Source of the DNA: Mucilaginibacter daejeonensis
Lineage (GTDB): Bacteria; Bacteroidota; Bacteroidia; Sphingobacteriales; Sphingobacteriaceae
Direction: 5' to 3'
NCBI RefSeq assembly: GCF_020783335.1
Contig: NZ_CP086068.1
Span: forward strand, 992,001 to 1,056,000
Length of the DNA stretch: 64,000 bases
Shown here: piece after piece, positions 16,894 to 26,700 of the stretch
How positions within the stretch are numbered: position 1 is the stretch's first letter
Layout: every line of letters starts with the position of its first letter
Translations under genes and position numbers: made by a program
The notes under the pieces: model-generated
The model's input: the letters and a program-made list of their open reading frames with translations, nothing else
Databases searched by the model: none
What the model was told of the DNA's origin: nothing

Positions 16894-17550
16894 TTGGAAG
16901 TTATCAAAGACCTTATTGACTTTATACTGCACATTGATAAACACTTGGTGCAGATCACCAGCCAGTACCAGGGTTGGACCTACCTGATCATCTTCTTCAT
17001 CATTTTTGCCGAGACCGGTTTTGTGGTAACCCCATTCCTTCCCGGCGATTCGTTGTTATTTGCCATGGGCGCCCTGATCGCCACCGGTAATTCAGGTCTG
17101 AATATCTACCTGATGGCCATTCTGCTGATCCTGGCCGCTGTGGCGGGCAACACCCTCAATTACGAGTTGGGCAAGTATTTTGGCCCCAAGGTGTTCAAGC
17201 CCGATAATAAGATCCTCAAGCTTGATTACTACCTAAAGACCCAGGAATTCTTCAACAAGCATGGTGGCAAGGCAGTGATCTTTAGCCGTTTTATGCCCAT
17301 CATTCGCACCATCGCGCCATTTGTGGCCGGTGTTGGCCGTATGCCCTTGGGCCGCTATACTGTGTATAACGTGGTGGGTGGTGTGCTTTGGGTGATCACG
17401 TTCCTGTTCCTGGGCTACCTATTAGGTAACATCGAATTCTTTAAAAAGAACTTTTCGCTGATCGCTATCGCCATTGTACTGGTATCGATCATCCCGCCGA
17501 TCTGGGCAGCATTAAGGGCCCGCATGTCGGGTAGCCGTAACGCTGTTTAA
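16894..17550 (+). CDS. DedA-family membrane protein
   Basis: Multi-pass inner-membrane protein of the DedA/VTT family, whose members include undecaprenyl-phosphate and phosphatidylethanolamine flippases. The 218-aa sequence has the re-entrant motif GFVVTPFLPGDSLLFAMGAL at about 47-66 and the second conserved block FSRFMPIIRTIAPFVAGVGRMP at about 130-151, with four to five helices. The start is TTG at 16894-16896 because no in-frame ATG exists before the conserved N-terminus. Its last 39 bp overlap the end of the convergent phospholipase-like gene. Confidence 0.9.
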   Translation: MEVIKDLIDFILHIDKHLVQITSQYQGWTYLIIFFIIFAETGFVVTPFLPGDSLLFAMGALIATGNSGLNIYLMAILLILAAVAGNTLNYELGKYFGPKVFKPDNKILKLDYYLKTQEFFNKHGGKAVIFSRFMPIIRTIAPFVAGVGRMPLGRYTVYNVVGGVLWVITFLFLGYLLGNIEFFKKNFSLIAIAIVLVSIIPPIWAALRARMSGSRNAV

Positions 17551-18543
17551 GGCAGTAGGCTTAAGCGGCTGGTTCACCACTCCAAATTTCGGTAGCGGCG
17601 CTATCTTGCCGGCCTTGTACAGGGCCAGTTCATGTGCTATAGCTTGCTTTTGAGCAGCGCTTGGCAGGCTATCGATCAACCGGTCAAGGTCGGGCTGACC
17701 TGCATCTACCCATGCCGAGTACCAGTAATTGCCTACATTGGCTATCGCCGTGCGCATTCGCCGTTTCACCATTCCTTTTAATGCACTGTGATAGGCCTGG
17801 CAATAAGCCACCGACAGGTCTTTGACCTTACGCTTACCACGCATGAACACCTCGTACTTTTTATCGGCCGGGAAGGTAGCATCGATCTGCCGCTGTACGC
17901 GCAATACCGAATCGGCACATTTGAACGAACTTCGGCACAGGATGAACGCCTGCCAAAGCGGGTTCTCGATGTATCGCGCATTACCCACAAAATAGTTATA
18001 GCTGCTGCCGAACTGCTCGGGAAGGCGGCTCTCCCAAAGGGCATGCACGCCCAGTTGTTCAGTAAGTTGTCCGTTATGGTTCTGGGTGGTGTGCAGCGGC
18101 ACGCAGGCGTCCGCCACGTAATGCCCCAGGTAGGCCGAGTAATGCAATATCGCCGTGGTATCATGAGCTTTAAAGGCATCCACCAAACGGTAGTAGTTGT
18201 ACTGGATGGTCCACGGCAGGGTGCCGTACTTATACAGTGTATCGGCCGAGTACTTCCTCATGGCCTCGTCCCATTTTTGCGGCACGGTATGGAACGGATC
18301 CTTGCCGTAATGGTCGGCATCGAAGAAGTGGCGCGGTATCTCGGTGGAGTCCACATACCGGCGCCGGTCGGGACTGATGGCATGCTCGGTGATATATTCG
18401 ATGTTGGCCTGATAAAAAGTGCTCATGCCTTTAGGCAGGGTGAACACCGCCAGCCGGTTCACCCGGTAATGCGCATAAAAGCCCCACGAAACCAACATGA
18501 TAGCAATAAACGATAGACCGAGCAGCCGGATAAAAAGCCTCAT
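17512..18543 (-). CDS. Zinc-dependent phospholipase C-like / S1-P1-fold protein
   Basis: The 343-aa product has an N-terminal membrane anchor or signal (LLGLSFIAIMLVSWGFYAHY) and several histidine/aspartate clusters spaced as in the bacterial zinc-dependent phospholipase C and S1/P1 nuclease fold: EHAISPDRRRY, PRHFFDADHYG, HYSAYLGHYVADACVPLHTT, QNHNGQ and HALWESRL. These are candidate ligands for a three-zinc centre; the motif H-x3-D with the following H-x-N is typical of the fold. Substrate (lipid, nucleic acid or neither) is not determined. It overlaps DedA tail to tail by 39 bp and has no same-strand partner. Confidence 0.78.
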   Translation of the reverse strand: MRLFIRLLGLSFIAIMLVSWGFYAHYRVNRLAVFTLPKGMSTFYQANIEYITEHAISPDRRRYVDSTEIPRHFFDADHYGKDPFHTVPQKWDEAMRKYSADTLYKYGTLPWTIQYNYYRLVDAFKAHDTTAILHYSAYLGHYVADACVPLHTTQNHNGQLTEQLGVHALWESRLPEQFGSSYNYFVGNARYIENPLWQAFILCRSSFKCADSVLRVQRQIDATFPADKKYEVFMRGKRKVKDLSVAYCQAYHSALKGMVKRRMRTAIANVGNYWYSAWVDAGQPDLDRLIDSLPSAAQKQAIAHELALYKAGKIAPLPKFGVVNQPLKPTALNSVTATRHAGP

Positions 18544-18707
18544 TTAAGGTAAAGGATACAGTGCCATAAGGTACGCTTTTTTGCTGTGTTGGCCAGGTAA
18601 AGCGCTCAAATGTGCACAAACAAAATACTATTAAGCGAGTTGTTGAGTTCTATATAAAGTTAATGTGGCCTTAATATGGCCTACTGCTTATTCTATTTTT
18701 TCTGTTT

Positions 18708-19394
18708 ATGAAAACATCTGCTACTATCCTGAAACGTTTCTCGCGTTTTGCTTTTGTTGGCCTGTTGGGCCTTGCCATGTTGTCGTCATGCAAAAAGAAC
18801 GACGAGAACGACGTTGGCGAGACCGCTGCCAAAGTGAACCTGATCAATGCCAGTACTGATGCCGGCCCTGCCCGCTTGTATGTTGATGGCGTTTTGCGTA
18901 CTCCGAGCAATGTGTCCTTCGGTAACTCGTCGGGTTACTACGGCACCTTTGTAGGCAACCAGACCGTCGAGATCAAATCGGCTTCGGGCGAGGCTACCTT
19001 AGGTTCCACCAGTGCCCAGCTTGATGGCTTTGGCTATTACAGCTTTTTGCTTGTAGGTCAGAACAGCAGCCTGGGCATCGTGACCGTTAGTGATGCGGCC
19101 GTTGCACCTGCTTCAGGCAAAGCACGCATCCGCTTCGTGAACGCAGTGACCAACTCAGGCGCTATGGCGTTAACTTCAGGCAGTGCGATCAACATCACAG
19201 GCGTCAACTTCCGTGGGGTAAGCTCAAGTGTTGAGGTGACCGCCGGAACGTATGTGTTGAACACTGCAAGTGGCTCTACCAGTACCAGTTTCACCACCAA
19301 CCTGGAAGCTGGAAAGATCTACGTGATCTATGCCAAAGGCCTGGTAGGCGCTACCGGTGCTAACGTGCTCAGCTTAGGCGTATCAGGCAACTGA
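18708..19394 (+). CDS. DUF4397-type lipoprotein 3
   Basis: The 228-aa product begins with a lipoprotein signal (FVGLLGLAMLSSC, cysteine near residue 27), then two DUF4397 repeats: KVNLINASTDAGPARLYVDG and ARIRFVNAVTNSG, and ends with GKIYVIYAKGLVGATG. It is the third copy within 4 kb, standing alone after the DedA/phospholipase pair. It is more regular and Gly/Ser/Thr-rich than the other two. Function unknown; surface exposure is an inference from the lipobox. Confidence 0.85.
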   Translation: MKTSATILKRFSRFAFVGLLGLAMLSSCKKNDENDVGETAAKVNLINASTDAGPARLYVDGVLRTPSNVSFGNSSGYYGTFVGNQTVEIKSASGEATLGSTSAQLDGFGYYSFLLVGQNSSLGIVTVSDAAVAPASGKARIRFVNAVTNSGAMALTSGSAINITGVNFRGVSSSVEVTAGTYVLNTASGSTSTSFTTNLEAGKIYVIYAKGLVGATGANVLSLGVSGN

Positions 19395-19474
19395 TCGCCT
19401 GACGCGCTTTACGGTGATCAAGATAGGGTAGGCTTGAGTATCAACCCGATGTGGAAAATAAATTTACCTTGTGC

Positions 19475-19505
19475 TTGACGGATATTTTTTTTTGCTTTAT
19501 ATTTG
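19475..19505 (+). promoter_or_regulatory. Promoter of rpsT, Bacteroidota type
   Basis: TTG (19475-19477), a 20-bp spacer and TATATTTG (19498-19505) match the Bacteroidota primary promoter exactly. The rpsT ATG follows 32 bp after the -7 element. Confidence 0.8.
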
Positions 19506-19537
19506 CAGTCCGAAAAATAATAAGATAATTAGCTAAA

Positions 19538-19792
19538 ATGGCAAATCATAAATCAGCAATAAAAAGGATCAGAGCCAACGCTGCGAAGCGTTTGCGTAAC
19601 AGGTATCAGGCCAAAACTACCAGAAATGCTATCAAGAAACTTAGAGGTACTACCAGCAAAGCTGAAGCTACTCCTTTGTTAACTAAAGTTATTTCGATGC
19701 TTGATCGTTTAGCTAAAAAGAACGTTATCCACAAGAACAAAGCTTCTAACAATAAGTCAAAACTGACCAAATTCGTTAACGGCTTATCTTAA
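19538..19792 (+). CDS. rpsT: 30S ribosomal protein S20
   Basis: The small basic protein [20 protein letters not shown] continues to 84 aa and contains the S20 hallmarks: lysine/arginine-rich helices and the C-terminal [20 protein letters not shown]20 binds 16S rRNA early in assembly of the small subunit. It has its own promoter and a strong terminator, so it is a single-gene unit. Codon choice is more AT-leaning than its neighbours, as usual for highly expressed ribosomal genes here. Confidence 0.97.
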   Translation: MANHKSAIKRIRANAAKRLRNRYQAKTTRNAIKKLRGTTSKAEATPLLTKVISMLDRLAKKNVIHKNKASNNKSKLTKFVNGLS

Positions 19793-19816
19793 TATCATTA
19801 GCAGTAATGCTGAGAG

Positions 19817-19845
19817 GCCGCTTCAGGTAACTGAAGCGGCTTTTT
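19817..19845 (+). terminator. Intrinsic terminator after rpsT
   Basis: Perfect stem GCCGCTTCAG / CTGAAGCGGC with the loop GTAA, followed by five Ts, 24 bp after the stop codon. Confidence 0.92.
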
Positions 19846-19963
19846 GCGTTCGTGTATATTTGTGGCCATGTAATATCATGATCACATGCGGCCTGTTCAG
19901 TGGTTTATTGGCCTTTTGTGGCTATATTAGTTGTGCATTTGATCACAACAACCACCCCGATAC

Positions 19964-22285
19964 ATGAATAGAACTTTACTGGCTACTGTACTATTGGCAG
20001 GCGCATTAAGCAGCCACGCCCAGCAAGGCAAGGTACTTACCGCCAAAGATTATGAACGCGCCGAACGCTTCATGATCTACAACACCGCACCATTGGTAAG
20101 CGGCGGTACCATAAGACCCAATTGGCTACCTAGCGACCGCTTCTGGTACATTGAACGCACCATTGACGGCACACATTTTATGTTAGCTGACCCCACTAAA
20201 GGAAATGTAGCCCCGGCCTTTGATCATCAAAAGCTGGCAGCCGCTTTAAAAGCCAGTACTGGTAACGAGGTGAGGTCCACGGCGCTCCCTTTCGAAAGTA
20301 TCTACTTATCGGCCGATGGCCGTTATATGAGCTTCCGTACGGGCGGCAAAGGCTACAATGCCGACCTGCAAAATTACAGCCTGGTGCCTGATGATAACGT
20401 GACTATCGAACGTACCGGCATGCCTAGGCCTGATGCAGGTTCAGAGATACTTTCACCCGATGGCAAACGCGCAGCTTACCTTAAAGATGACAACTTGTGG
20501 GTGCGTGATGTAGCCTCGGGCAAGCGTACGCAACTCACTACCGATGGCGTTAAGGACTTTGGTTATGCCACTGATAATGCTGGGTGGAGCCATAGTGATA
20601 GGCCGGTACTGCAATGGTCGCCCGATTCGAAAAAGATCGCCACTTTTAAGCAGGATCAGCGTAACGTAAAAGACATGTACCTGGTGACCACCAACGTGGG
20701 CGCTCCGGTGCTGCACCAATGGAAATACCCGCTGCCGGGCGAAGAGATCGCTATGATACACCGCTGCATCATTGAGGTGGATGTACCCAAAGTGATCATG
20801 CTACAGGTACCGCCCGACCCGCACCGCGCCTCGCTGAGCGATGATATATCGAGCAGTGGTACGTTCGACGATGTGAACTGGACGGCCGATGGCTCTCAAC
20901 TGGCGTTCGTATCTACCTCCCGTGATCACAAGCAGGAAAAGGTACGCATAGCTGATGCCACCACAGGTGTAGTGCGAGAGGTGTTCGAAGAAACAGTGCC
21001 GACCCAATATGAGTCAGGATGGGACAGTATCAACTGGCGCTACCTGGCCAAAAGCAACGAGTTCATCTGGTTCTCGGAGCGTGATAACTGGGGACATCTG
21101 TACCTGTATGATGCACGCACAGGCAAATTAAAGAACCAGATCACCAAAGGCAACTGGGTAGTTACCCGTTTGCTCAAGGTAGACGAAAAAGCTCGTGTAC
21201 TGTACTTTATGGCCGATGGCCGCGAACCTGGCAACCCATACTTTAGTCATTTATACAGGATAGGCTTTGATGGTAAGGGCTTGACTTCCCTGACGCCCGA
21301 TGTGGGCAATCACCAGGTGGCGTTCTCTCCATCAGGAAAATACATCGTTGATACCTATTCGCAGCCTGATGTGGCCCACGTGGTAGGTTTGCGCAGCGCT
21401 CTGACCGGTAAATTAGTAACCCCGCTGGCCAAAGCCGATGTTAGCCGCTTAAAAGCTGCCGGTTGGAAGCCGGCTATCCCCTTCAACGTAAAGGCGGCCG
21501 ACGGTAAGACCGATATATACGGTATCATGTTCACGCCTACTAACCTAGATCCGTCCAAAAAATACCCGGTGGTCAATTACATCTATCCTGGTCCGCAAGG
21601 CGGGAGTATCGGTAACTGGGGCTTTTCGCCGTCAAGAGGCGATCACCAGGCCCTGGCCGAGTTGGGTTTTGTGGTGGTGCTGATCGAGGGCACCAGCAAT
21701 CCGCTCCGCTCCAAAAGCTATCATGATATGAGCTATGGTAACATGGCCGAGAACACACTGCCCGACCAGATAGGTGGCATCAAGCAACTGGCGCAAAAGT
21801 TCCCATACATAGATCTGGATAGGGTAGGTATTTGGGGGCACTCGGGTGGTGGTTTCGCTACGGCTACTGCCATGTTCAAATACCCTGATTTTTACAAGGT
21901 AGGCATATCCGAATCGGGTAACCATGATAACCGCAATTACGAGGATGATTGGGGCGAGCGCTACATCGGTCTGCTAACCAAAGATGCCAACGGTGTGTCG
22001 AACTATGAGAACCAAGCCAACCAGAACCTAGCGAGGAACCTGAAAGGCAAGCTGATGCTGGCCCACGGCATGATGGACGATAACGTACCTCCATACAATA
22101 CCCTGTTAGTGGTTGAGGCGCTGGAAAAGGCCGGTAAGGATTATGACCTGGTGATATTTCCCAACAGTGCACACGGCTATGGCCAGTACAACCTGTACAT
22201 GACCCGCCGCCGCTGGGACTACTTTGTACGCCACCTCATGGGCGCCGAGCCACCAAAAGAATACCAGTTGAAAGCGACGAAGTAG
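19964..22285 (+). CDS. Dipeptidyl peptidase IV-like serine peptidase (family S9)
   Basis: Secreted exopeptidase expected to remove N-terminal dipeptides (often X-Pro). A signal peptide ends near residue 19 (SSHAQ). An N-terminal beta-propeller covers about 90-490, followed by an alpha/beta-hydrolase domain from about 500 (YGIMFTPTNLDPSKKYPVV). The catalytic serine is S627 in GHSGGG, the aspartate is D705 or D706 in GMMDDNVPP, and the histidine H737 in NSAHGYG, spaced as in DPP-IV. The propeller has the short VIFPNSAHGYGQYNLYMTRRRW ending usual for this group. It is monocistronic and periplasmic. Confidence 0.93.
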   Translation: MNRTLLATVLLAGALSSHAQQGKVLTAKDYERAERFMIYNTAPLVSGGTIRPNWLPSDRFWYIERTIDGTHFMLADPTKGNVAPAFDHQKLAAALKASTGNEVRSTALPFESIYLSADGRYMSFRTGGKGYNADLQNYSLVPDDNVTIERTGMPRPDAGSEILSPDGKRAAYLKDDNLWVRDVASGKRTQLTTDGVKDFGYATDNAGWSHSDRPVLQWSPDSKKIATFKQDQRNVKDMYLVTTNVGAPVLHQWKYPLPGEEIAMIHRCIIEVDVPKVIMLQVPPDPHRASLSDDISSSGTFDDVNWTADGSQLAFVSTSRDHKQEKVRIADATTGVVREVFEETVPTQYESGWDSINWRYLAKSNEFIWFSERDNWGHLYLYDARTGKLKNQITKGNWVVTRLLKVDEKARVLYFMADGREPGNPYFSHLYRIGFDGKGLTSLTPDVGNHQVAFSPSGKYIVDTYSQPDVAHVVGLRSALTGKLVTPLAKADVSRLKAAGWKPAIPFNVKAADGKTDIYGIMFTPTNLDPSKKYPVVNYIYPGPQGGSIGNWGFSPSRGDHQALAELGFVVVLIEGTSNPLRSKSYHDMSYGNMAENTLPDQIGGIKQLAQKFPYIDLDRVGIWGHSGGGFATATAMFKYPDFYKVGISESGNHDNRNYEDDWGERYIGLLTKDANGVSNYENQANQNLARNLKGKLMLAHGMMDDNVPPYNTLLVVEALEKAGKDYDLVIFPNSAHGYGQYNLYMTRRRWDYFVRHLMGAEPPKEYQLKATK

Positions 22286-22310
22286 ATCTGAACTATTAAA
22301 CTCTACCTAC

Positions 22311-22401
22311 GTCATGCTGAGCGATAGAGAAGCATCCTATTAGCTATGATCGTGGCAAACTGATCAGGCGTATAAGATCCTTCGCTATCGCTCAGGATGA
22401 C
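22311..22401. repeat. Dispersed palindromic repeat (GTCATGCTGAGCGATAG type)
   Basis: Arms 22311-22336 and 22376-22401 are 26 nt each and inverted with three mismatches; the outer ends are GTCATGCTGAGCGATAG and CTATCGCTCAGGATGAC. The 39-bp middle holds no gene. The outer TCATGCTGA resembles the ends of the units at 23281 and 23693. Confidence 0.75.
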
Positions 22402-22559
22402 ATTTGATAATAAAACTGACCTCATCTTGTCGTAAAGATAGCGAAGCCTCATATGCGTTATGCTTGGTATAATCATCATGGGCTAATGTACTTTTGTTAA
22501 GCATCACACCTTGAAAAGATCGGTTTGCTTTTACCCGCATCTTTAAATAAATTAAAGCC

Positions 22560-23258
22560 GTGGAAACATACGAAAGCAAGATCAGCATCAAGGCCTGGGC
22601 CGAGGAGGACCGCCCCCGTGAAAAACTGAATACCCAGGGCCGCCGCGCGTTGAGCGATGCGGAACTGATCGCCATCCTGATCGGGTCGGGCAGCCGTACC
22701 GAATCGGCCGTGGAGCTGAGCAAGCGTATACTTCACCATTATGATAATGACCTGCAAAAGCTGGGCAAAGTATCAGTGGCCGAACTTTCCAAATTCAAAG
22801 GCATAGGAGAGGCTAAAGCCATCTCCATTATTGCTGCACTGGAGTTAGGCCGCCGGCGCGACGATACCGAGATCAAAGTGCCTGATACCATTACCGGCAG
22901 CCGCAGCGTATACCAGGTAATGCGCCGCCATTTGGTCGACCTTAACCACGAGGAATTTTGGATACTGCTCCTGAGCCGTAGTTGCAAGGTGATCGCCAAA
23001 GAACTGATCAGCAAAGGCGGACTATCAGGCACCGTGGCCGACCCCAAGATCATTTTCCACATCGCGTTACAGCATCAGGCATCGTCCATCATCATGGCGC
23101 ATAACCATCCATCAGGCAACCTCAAACCCAGCCAGCAGGATATTGACCTTACCAAAAAGATACACCAGGCCGGCCGCATACTCGACATCGGCGTACTGGA
23201 CCACCTGATCATCACCGATGGTGGTTTTTACAGCTTTGCCGATGAAGGGCTGTTGTAG
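22560..23258 (+). CDS. radC: RadC-family JAB/MPN-domain protein
   Basis: The 232-aa product has an N-terminal helix-hairpin-helix-like region (SKFKGIGEAKAISIIAALELG at about 77-97) and a C-terminal JAB metalloprotease-fold domain with the metal motif H181-N-H183 in HNHPSG and D194. The family is historically called DNA repair protein RadC, but its function is not established. The start is GTG at 22560-22562, giving METYESKISIKAWAEEDRP, the usual RadC beginning; no in-frame ATG precedes it. It stands between two repeat regions. Confidence 0.92.
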   Translation: METYESKISIKAWAEEDRPREKLNTQGRRALSDAELIAILIGSGSRTESAVELSKRILHHYDNDLQKLGKVSVAELSKFKGIGEAKAISIIAALELGRRRDDTEIKVPDTITGSRSVYQVMRRHLVDLNHEEFWILLLSRSCKVIAKELISKGGLSGTVADPKIIFHIALQHQASSIIMAHNHPSGNLKPSQQDIDLTKKIHQAGRILDIGVLDHLIITDGGFYSFADEGLL

Positions 23259-23280
23259 GGTGTTCAATTTGCTTGATTGT

Positions 23281-23620
23281 CCGTCATGCCGAACTTGTTT
23301 CGGCATCCCACAGGACCGGTGAAAAGTGGTTCAGTGCTTATGGTGAATGGTCGGTTAAACACACCCCTGCCGCTGCTCGGTCTTGCGCGCCCCCTCTCGA
23401 GAGGGGATAGGAACTCACTGACCATTTAACCCGTCATGCCGAACTTGTTTCGGCATGCCGCAGGACCGGTGAAAAGTGGTGCAGTGCTTATGGTGAATGG
23501 TCGGTTAAACACACCCCTGCCGCTGCTTGGTCTTGCGCGCCCCCTCTCGAGAGGGGACAGGAACTCACTGATCATTCAACCCGTCATGCCGAACTTGTTT
23601 CGGCATCCCACGGATCGGTC
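23281..23620 (+). repeat. 150-bp tandem direct repeat, 2 full copies plus partial third
   Basis: Copies begin at 23281, 23431 and 23581, exactly 150 bp apart. Each starts CCGTCATGCCGAACTTGTTT, which folds as ATGCCGAA-CTTGT-TTCGGCAT. Each full copy also holds the 16-bp palindrome CCCCTCTCGAGAGGGG (23391-23406 and 23541-23556). The two full copies differ at only a handful of bases. The third continues only about 40 bp before decaying into two CTCGGCATCCC remnants. Confidence 0.95.
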
Positions 23621-23692
23621 GAGAACGGCTCGGCATCCCAAAGATCGGTCGACAGCGGAATCTACAAGCATGGTTTTCTACTTGGCATGTGA

Positions 23693-23717
23693 GATGCTGA
23701 AACGAGTTCAGCATGAC
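23693..23717 (-). repeat. Inverted relative of the repeat hairpin
   Basis: Read on the minus strand this is GTCATGCTGAACTCGTTTCAGCATC, i.e. the same hairpin design as the unit ends at 23281 (8-bp stem, 5-nt loop) with A in place of G. It lies 16 bp beyond the end of the kinase gene and may act as its transcript end. Confidence 0.75.
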
Positions 23718-23732
23718 ATACATTGTACAATA

Positions 23733-26700
23733 CTACGCCAGCGGCAAACTGAACGAGAACGTTGAACCGACGCCCAGCTCGCTTTGCACCCATATGCGGC
23801 CATCGTGGCGTTGAAGGATCTCAGCACATAGGTAAAGGCCAATGCCAAAGCCCGATATGGTTTGGGTATGCTTACTGTTCACCCGGTAGTAACGTTCAAA
23901 AAGCTTATCGATATCCTGCGGTTTTATACCCATACCTTCGTCGCTCACACTAACGATCGCCTCGTTGCCCTGCACCTCGCAGTTGACCACGATGCGTTTC
24001 CCACGCGGCGAATATTTCACAGCATTGCTGAGCAGGTTGGATATCACCGAGCCGATCTTATCGCGGTCGGCTTCTACGGTCACGGAAGGGCAGGGCAGCA
24101 GGTCCACCGTATGGCTTGATTGCATCTGCACCGATTCTTCCACCATCTCGCTCACCAGTTCATCCAGTCTGAACACTTGTTTGGTAAGGTGTATCTTACC
24201 TGATTCGAGCCTCGATACATTGAGGAACCCGTTGATCATAGTGGTCATTTTTTTGACCTGGGTGTTCACTTTGTCCAGCGCACCTGTGGTGAACGTATCA
24301 TTATTAGTGCGCGAGCGGGCCTGCAACATTTGCACATAGGCACTGAGCGAGGTAAGCGGCGTTTTAAGTTCATGGCTCACCATGCCTATAAAATCGTTCT
24401 TACGCTGCTCGTCCTGCTTTTGTTCGGTAATATCGGTCATCACGCCCGAAAAGTAGCTGATGCCGGTCCGGCGGTCGTCGTTCAATTTACCGGTAGCCAG
24501 TACCCAGCGCAATTTCTGATCATCGTGTGTCAGTATCGGGTGTTCCACATTGTAGATCTCGCCTGTGGTAATGGCCCGGTTTATCGAGTCCCGTACAAAA
24601 GCGCGGTGATCTTCCTGCACGCAAGCTATGGCGTCCTCGTAGGTAATGGCCGCATATGGTTCAAAACCGAATATCTCCTTCATTCGTTCAGACATGCGGA
24701 ACTCACGGGTCTTCGTATTGAGGTACCAGGTGCCTACTCGTGCGGCATCCAACGAAAAACGAAGCTGTTCTTCAGCATGTTCGATCTTGGTGCGGGCCAA
24801 TACCTGTTCGGTCACCTCGCTGGCCACGATCATTACACTGCCTACCCGGCCCATACTGTCTTTTAGTGGATGATACACGAAGTTGAAATAGCACTCCTCC
24901 AGCTGGCCGTTGCGCATTAGTAATGCCTTGTTATCTGTACCAAAATGAGGGTTGCCGGTACTGAATACCTCGTACAGCAGGTCAATGAAGATCTGTCCTT
25001 TGAGCTCGGGAAGGGCTTGCTGGAGCGGCTTGTTGATCACCTGCTCGTTCTTACCCCATAGCTCCATGATGCGTGAATTGGCCGCCTCGATCACCAGGTC
25101 GGGCCCGGTCACTATACCGATGGCCACCGGCGCGTCCGACAACATGTAACGTACGCGAGCCTCGCTGGCGGCCAGGTCGGTCACCATTGTTTGTAGTAAC
25201 GCTTGTGCTTGTGCTAACTCCTTGTTAATGGACACCAATTCGTCATTGGCCGATGCCAGCTCTTCGTTGGTGGCGGTCAGTTCCTCATTGAGCGATTGTT
25301 GTTCGAGGTAGCTTTGCTCGAGCAGCAGGCGGGTGTTCACCTTTTCGGTGATATCCTCCGCAGCCACGATAATGCCTTTTACCTGACCGTCGGTATCTAG
25401 CATGGGGTCATAGTAAAAACTCACGTACTTGCGTACCGGCCCCTCAGGCGTGTCAAGGTAGAAGGCCTCTTCATCCTGCCCGTAGGCGATACCGGTATCA
25501 TATACTTCTTTTAAAAGCGTTGGGAACGGTTGGCCTTCCAGCTCGGGCAATACCTCCAATAAGCGTCGACCGGTGATCTCGTCAATGCTTTTGCCCCACA
25601 GGGTGGCCAGCTGGTTGTTAGCCAGCTCGATCATCATATCAGGCCCGGTGAGGATCATGAGTGCATAGTGCGCCGTCATGACCAGGTTGCGTACATTGGT
25701 GGCGCTTTCCTCGGCTTTTCTACGCGCCAGTACCTGCTCCGTCACATCAAAAGCGGTCTGGATCACACCTGCGATCTGGCCGTTCTCGATCAGGGCACGG
25801 TACACCACGTTATAAAATCCTTTAAGGTGCTCACCATTGCGGGTAATGGTGACCGGTTGTTCGTATCCGCGGTAATCCCTACCGGTACGATAGGTATCAT
25901 ACAAACGGTCAACGATCGGTTGCCCTATCAGTTCGGGCATGCCCTCGAATAAGGTCTTTCCTCGGATGGAACGGTCACGGCTGATCAGCTCCAGCATAGG
26001 GGCGTTAAAAGTATCGAACACCATATCATCGCCGCGGAGTACCAGCATGGGCACGGGGGCCTGTTGTATCAGGTTCTTGAAGCGGGCCTCGCTTTCGCTC
26101 AGGTCCTTGGTGCGTTGCCTTACCCGGTCCTCCAGCTCGTTATTGAGCGATGCCAGGCTTTGTTGTGAGCGGTTAAGTTCATCATTGGTAGCGCTGAGCT
26201 CTTCGTTGGCGCTGGCCAATTCCTCGTTCAGGGCCTGCTCGCGCTGCAGGGCGCTGTCCAGCTCGTAGTTGTGACCATTGTTGAGCATGGTACCGGCATG
26301 TATGCCTACCGTAAGCAGGAACTGCTCATAATCGGCATCCAGCCGTTTGCGCGGTGATACTCCCATTACGAGGTAGCCACTAATGCGAGCCTCATCCTTA
26401 CTAATGGGCACGATCAGCGCTTCCGAACATGATTCACCCCACACGGTGGGCACCTGCTGCGGTAAGTAGCGGTCCAGGTCCTCGATATGTACGGGCTGGC
26501 CTTTGGTCATGGTATCATGATACGGCCAGATCAACAAACTTGCATCAATCTGGCCGATGCCGCCACCGGCAATAAAATGAAGGTCCTGAACATCACGACC
26601 GGCCCTGTCGCCCGTAGTGTAAAGTAGGTAAAAGGCAATGTCCTTGTTGCAGCCATCCAGTACCTCGGTCAGTTGCTCCAGGGCCTCGTTCAGGGTGTGG

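Larger units (their letters stand above)
23259..23732. other. 474-bp repeat-filled gap between radC and the PAS kinase
   Basis: No gene is supported here. The gap is occupied by two complete 150-bp repeat units, a decaying third copy and a terminal inverted hairpin, listed separately. The short open frame at 23436-23765 merely follows the repeat. Confidence 0.85.

Noticed and set aside
23281..23717. Possible CRISPR array
   Set aside because: Units are 150 bp, contiguous and lack variable spacers; no cas genes are present.
24330..24866. 178-aa frame opposite the PAS kinase
   Set aside because: It is antisense to the kinase catalytic region, with no domain of its own.
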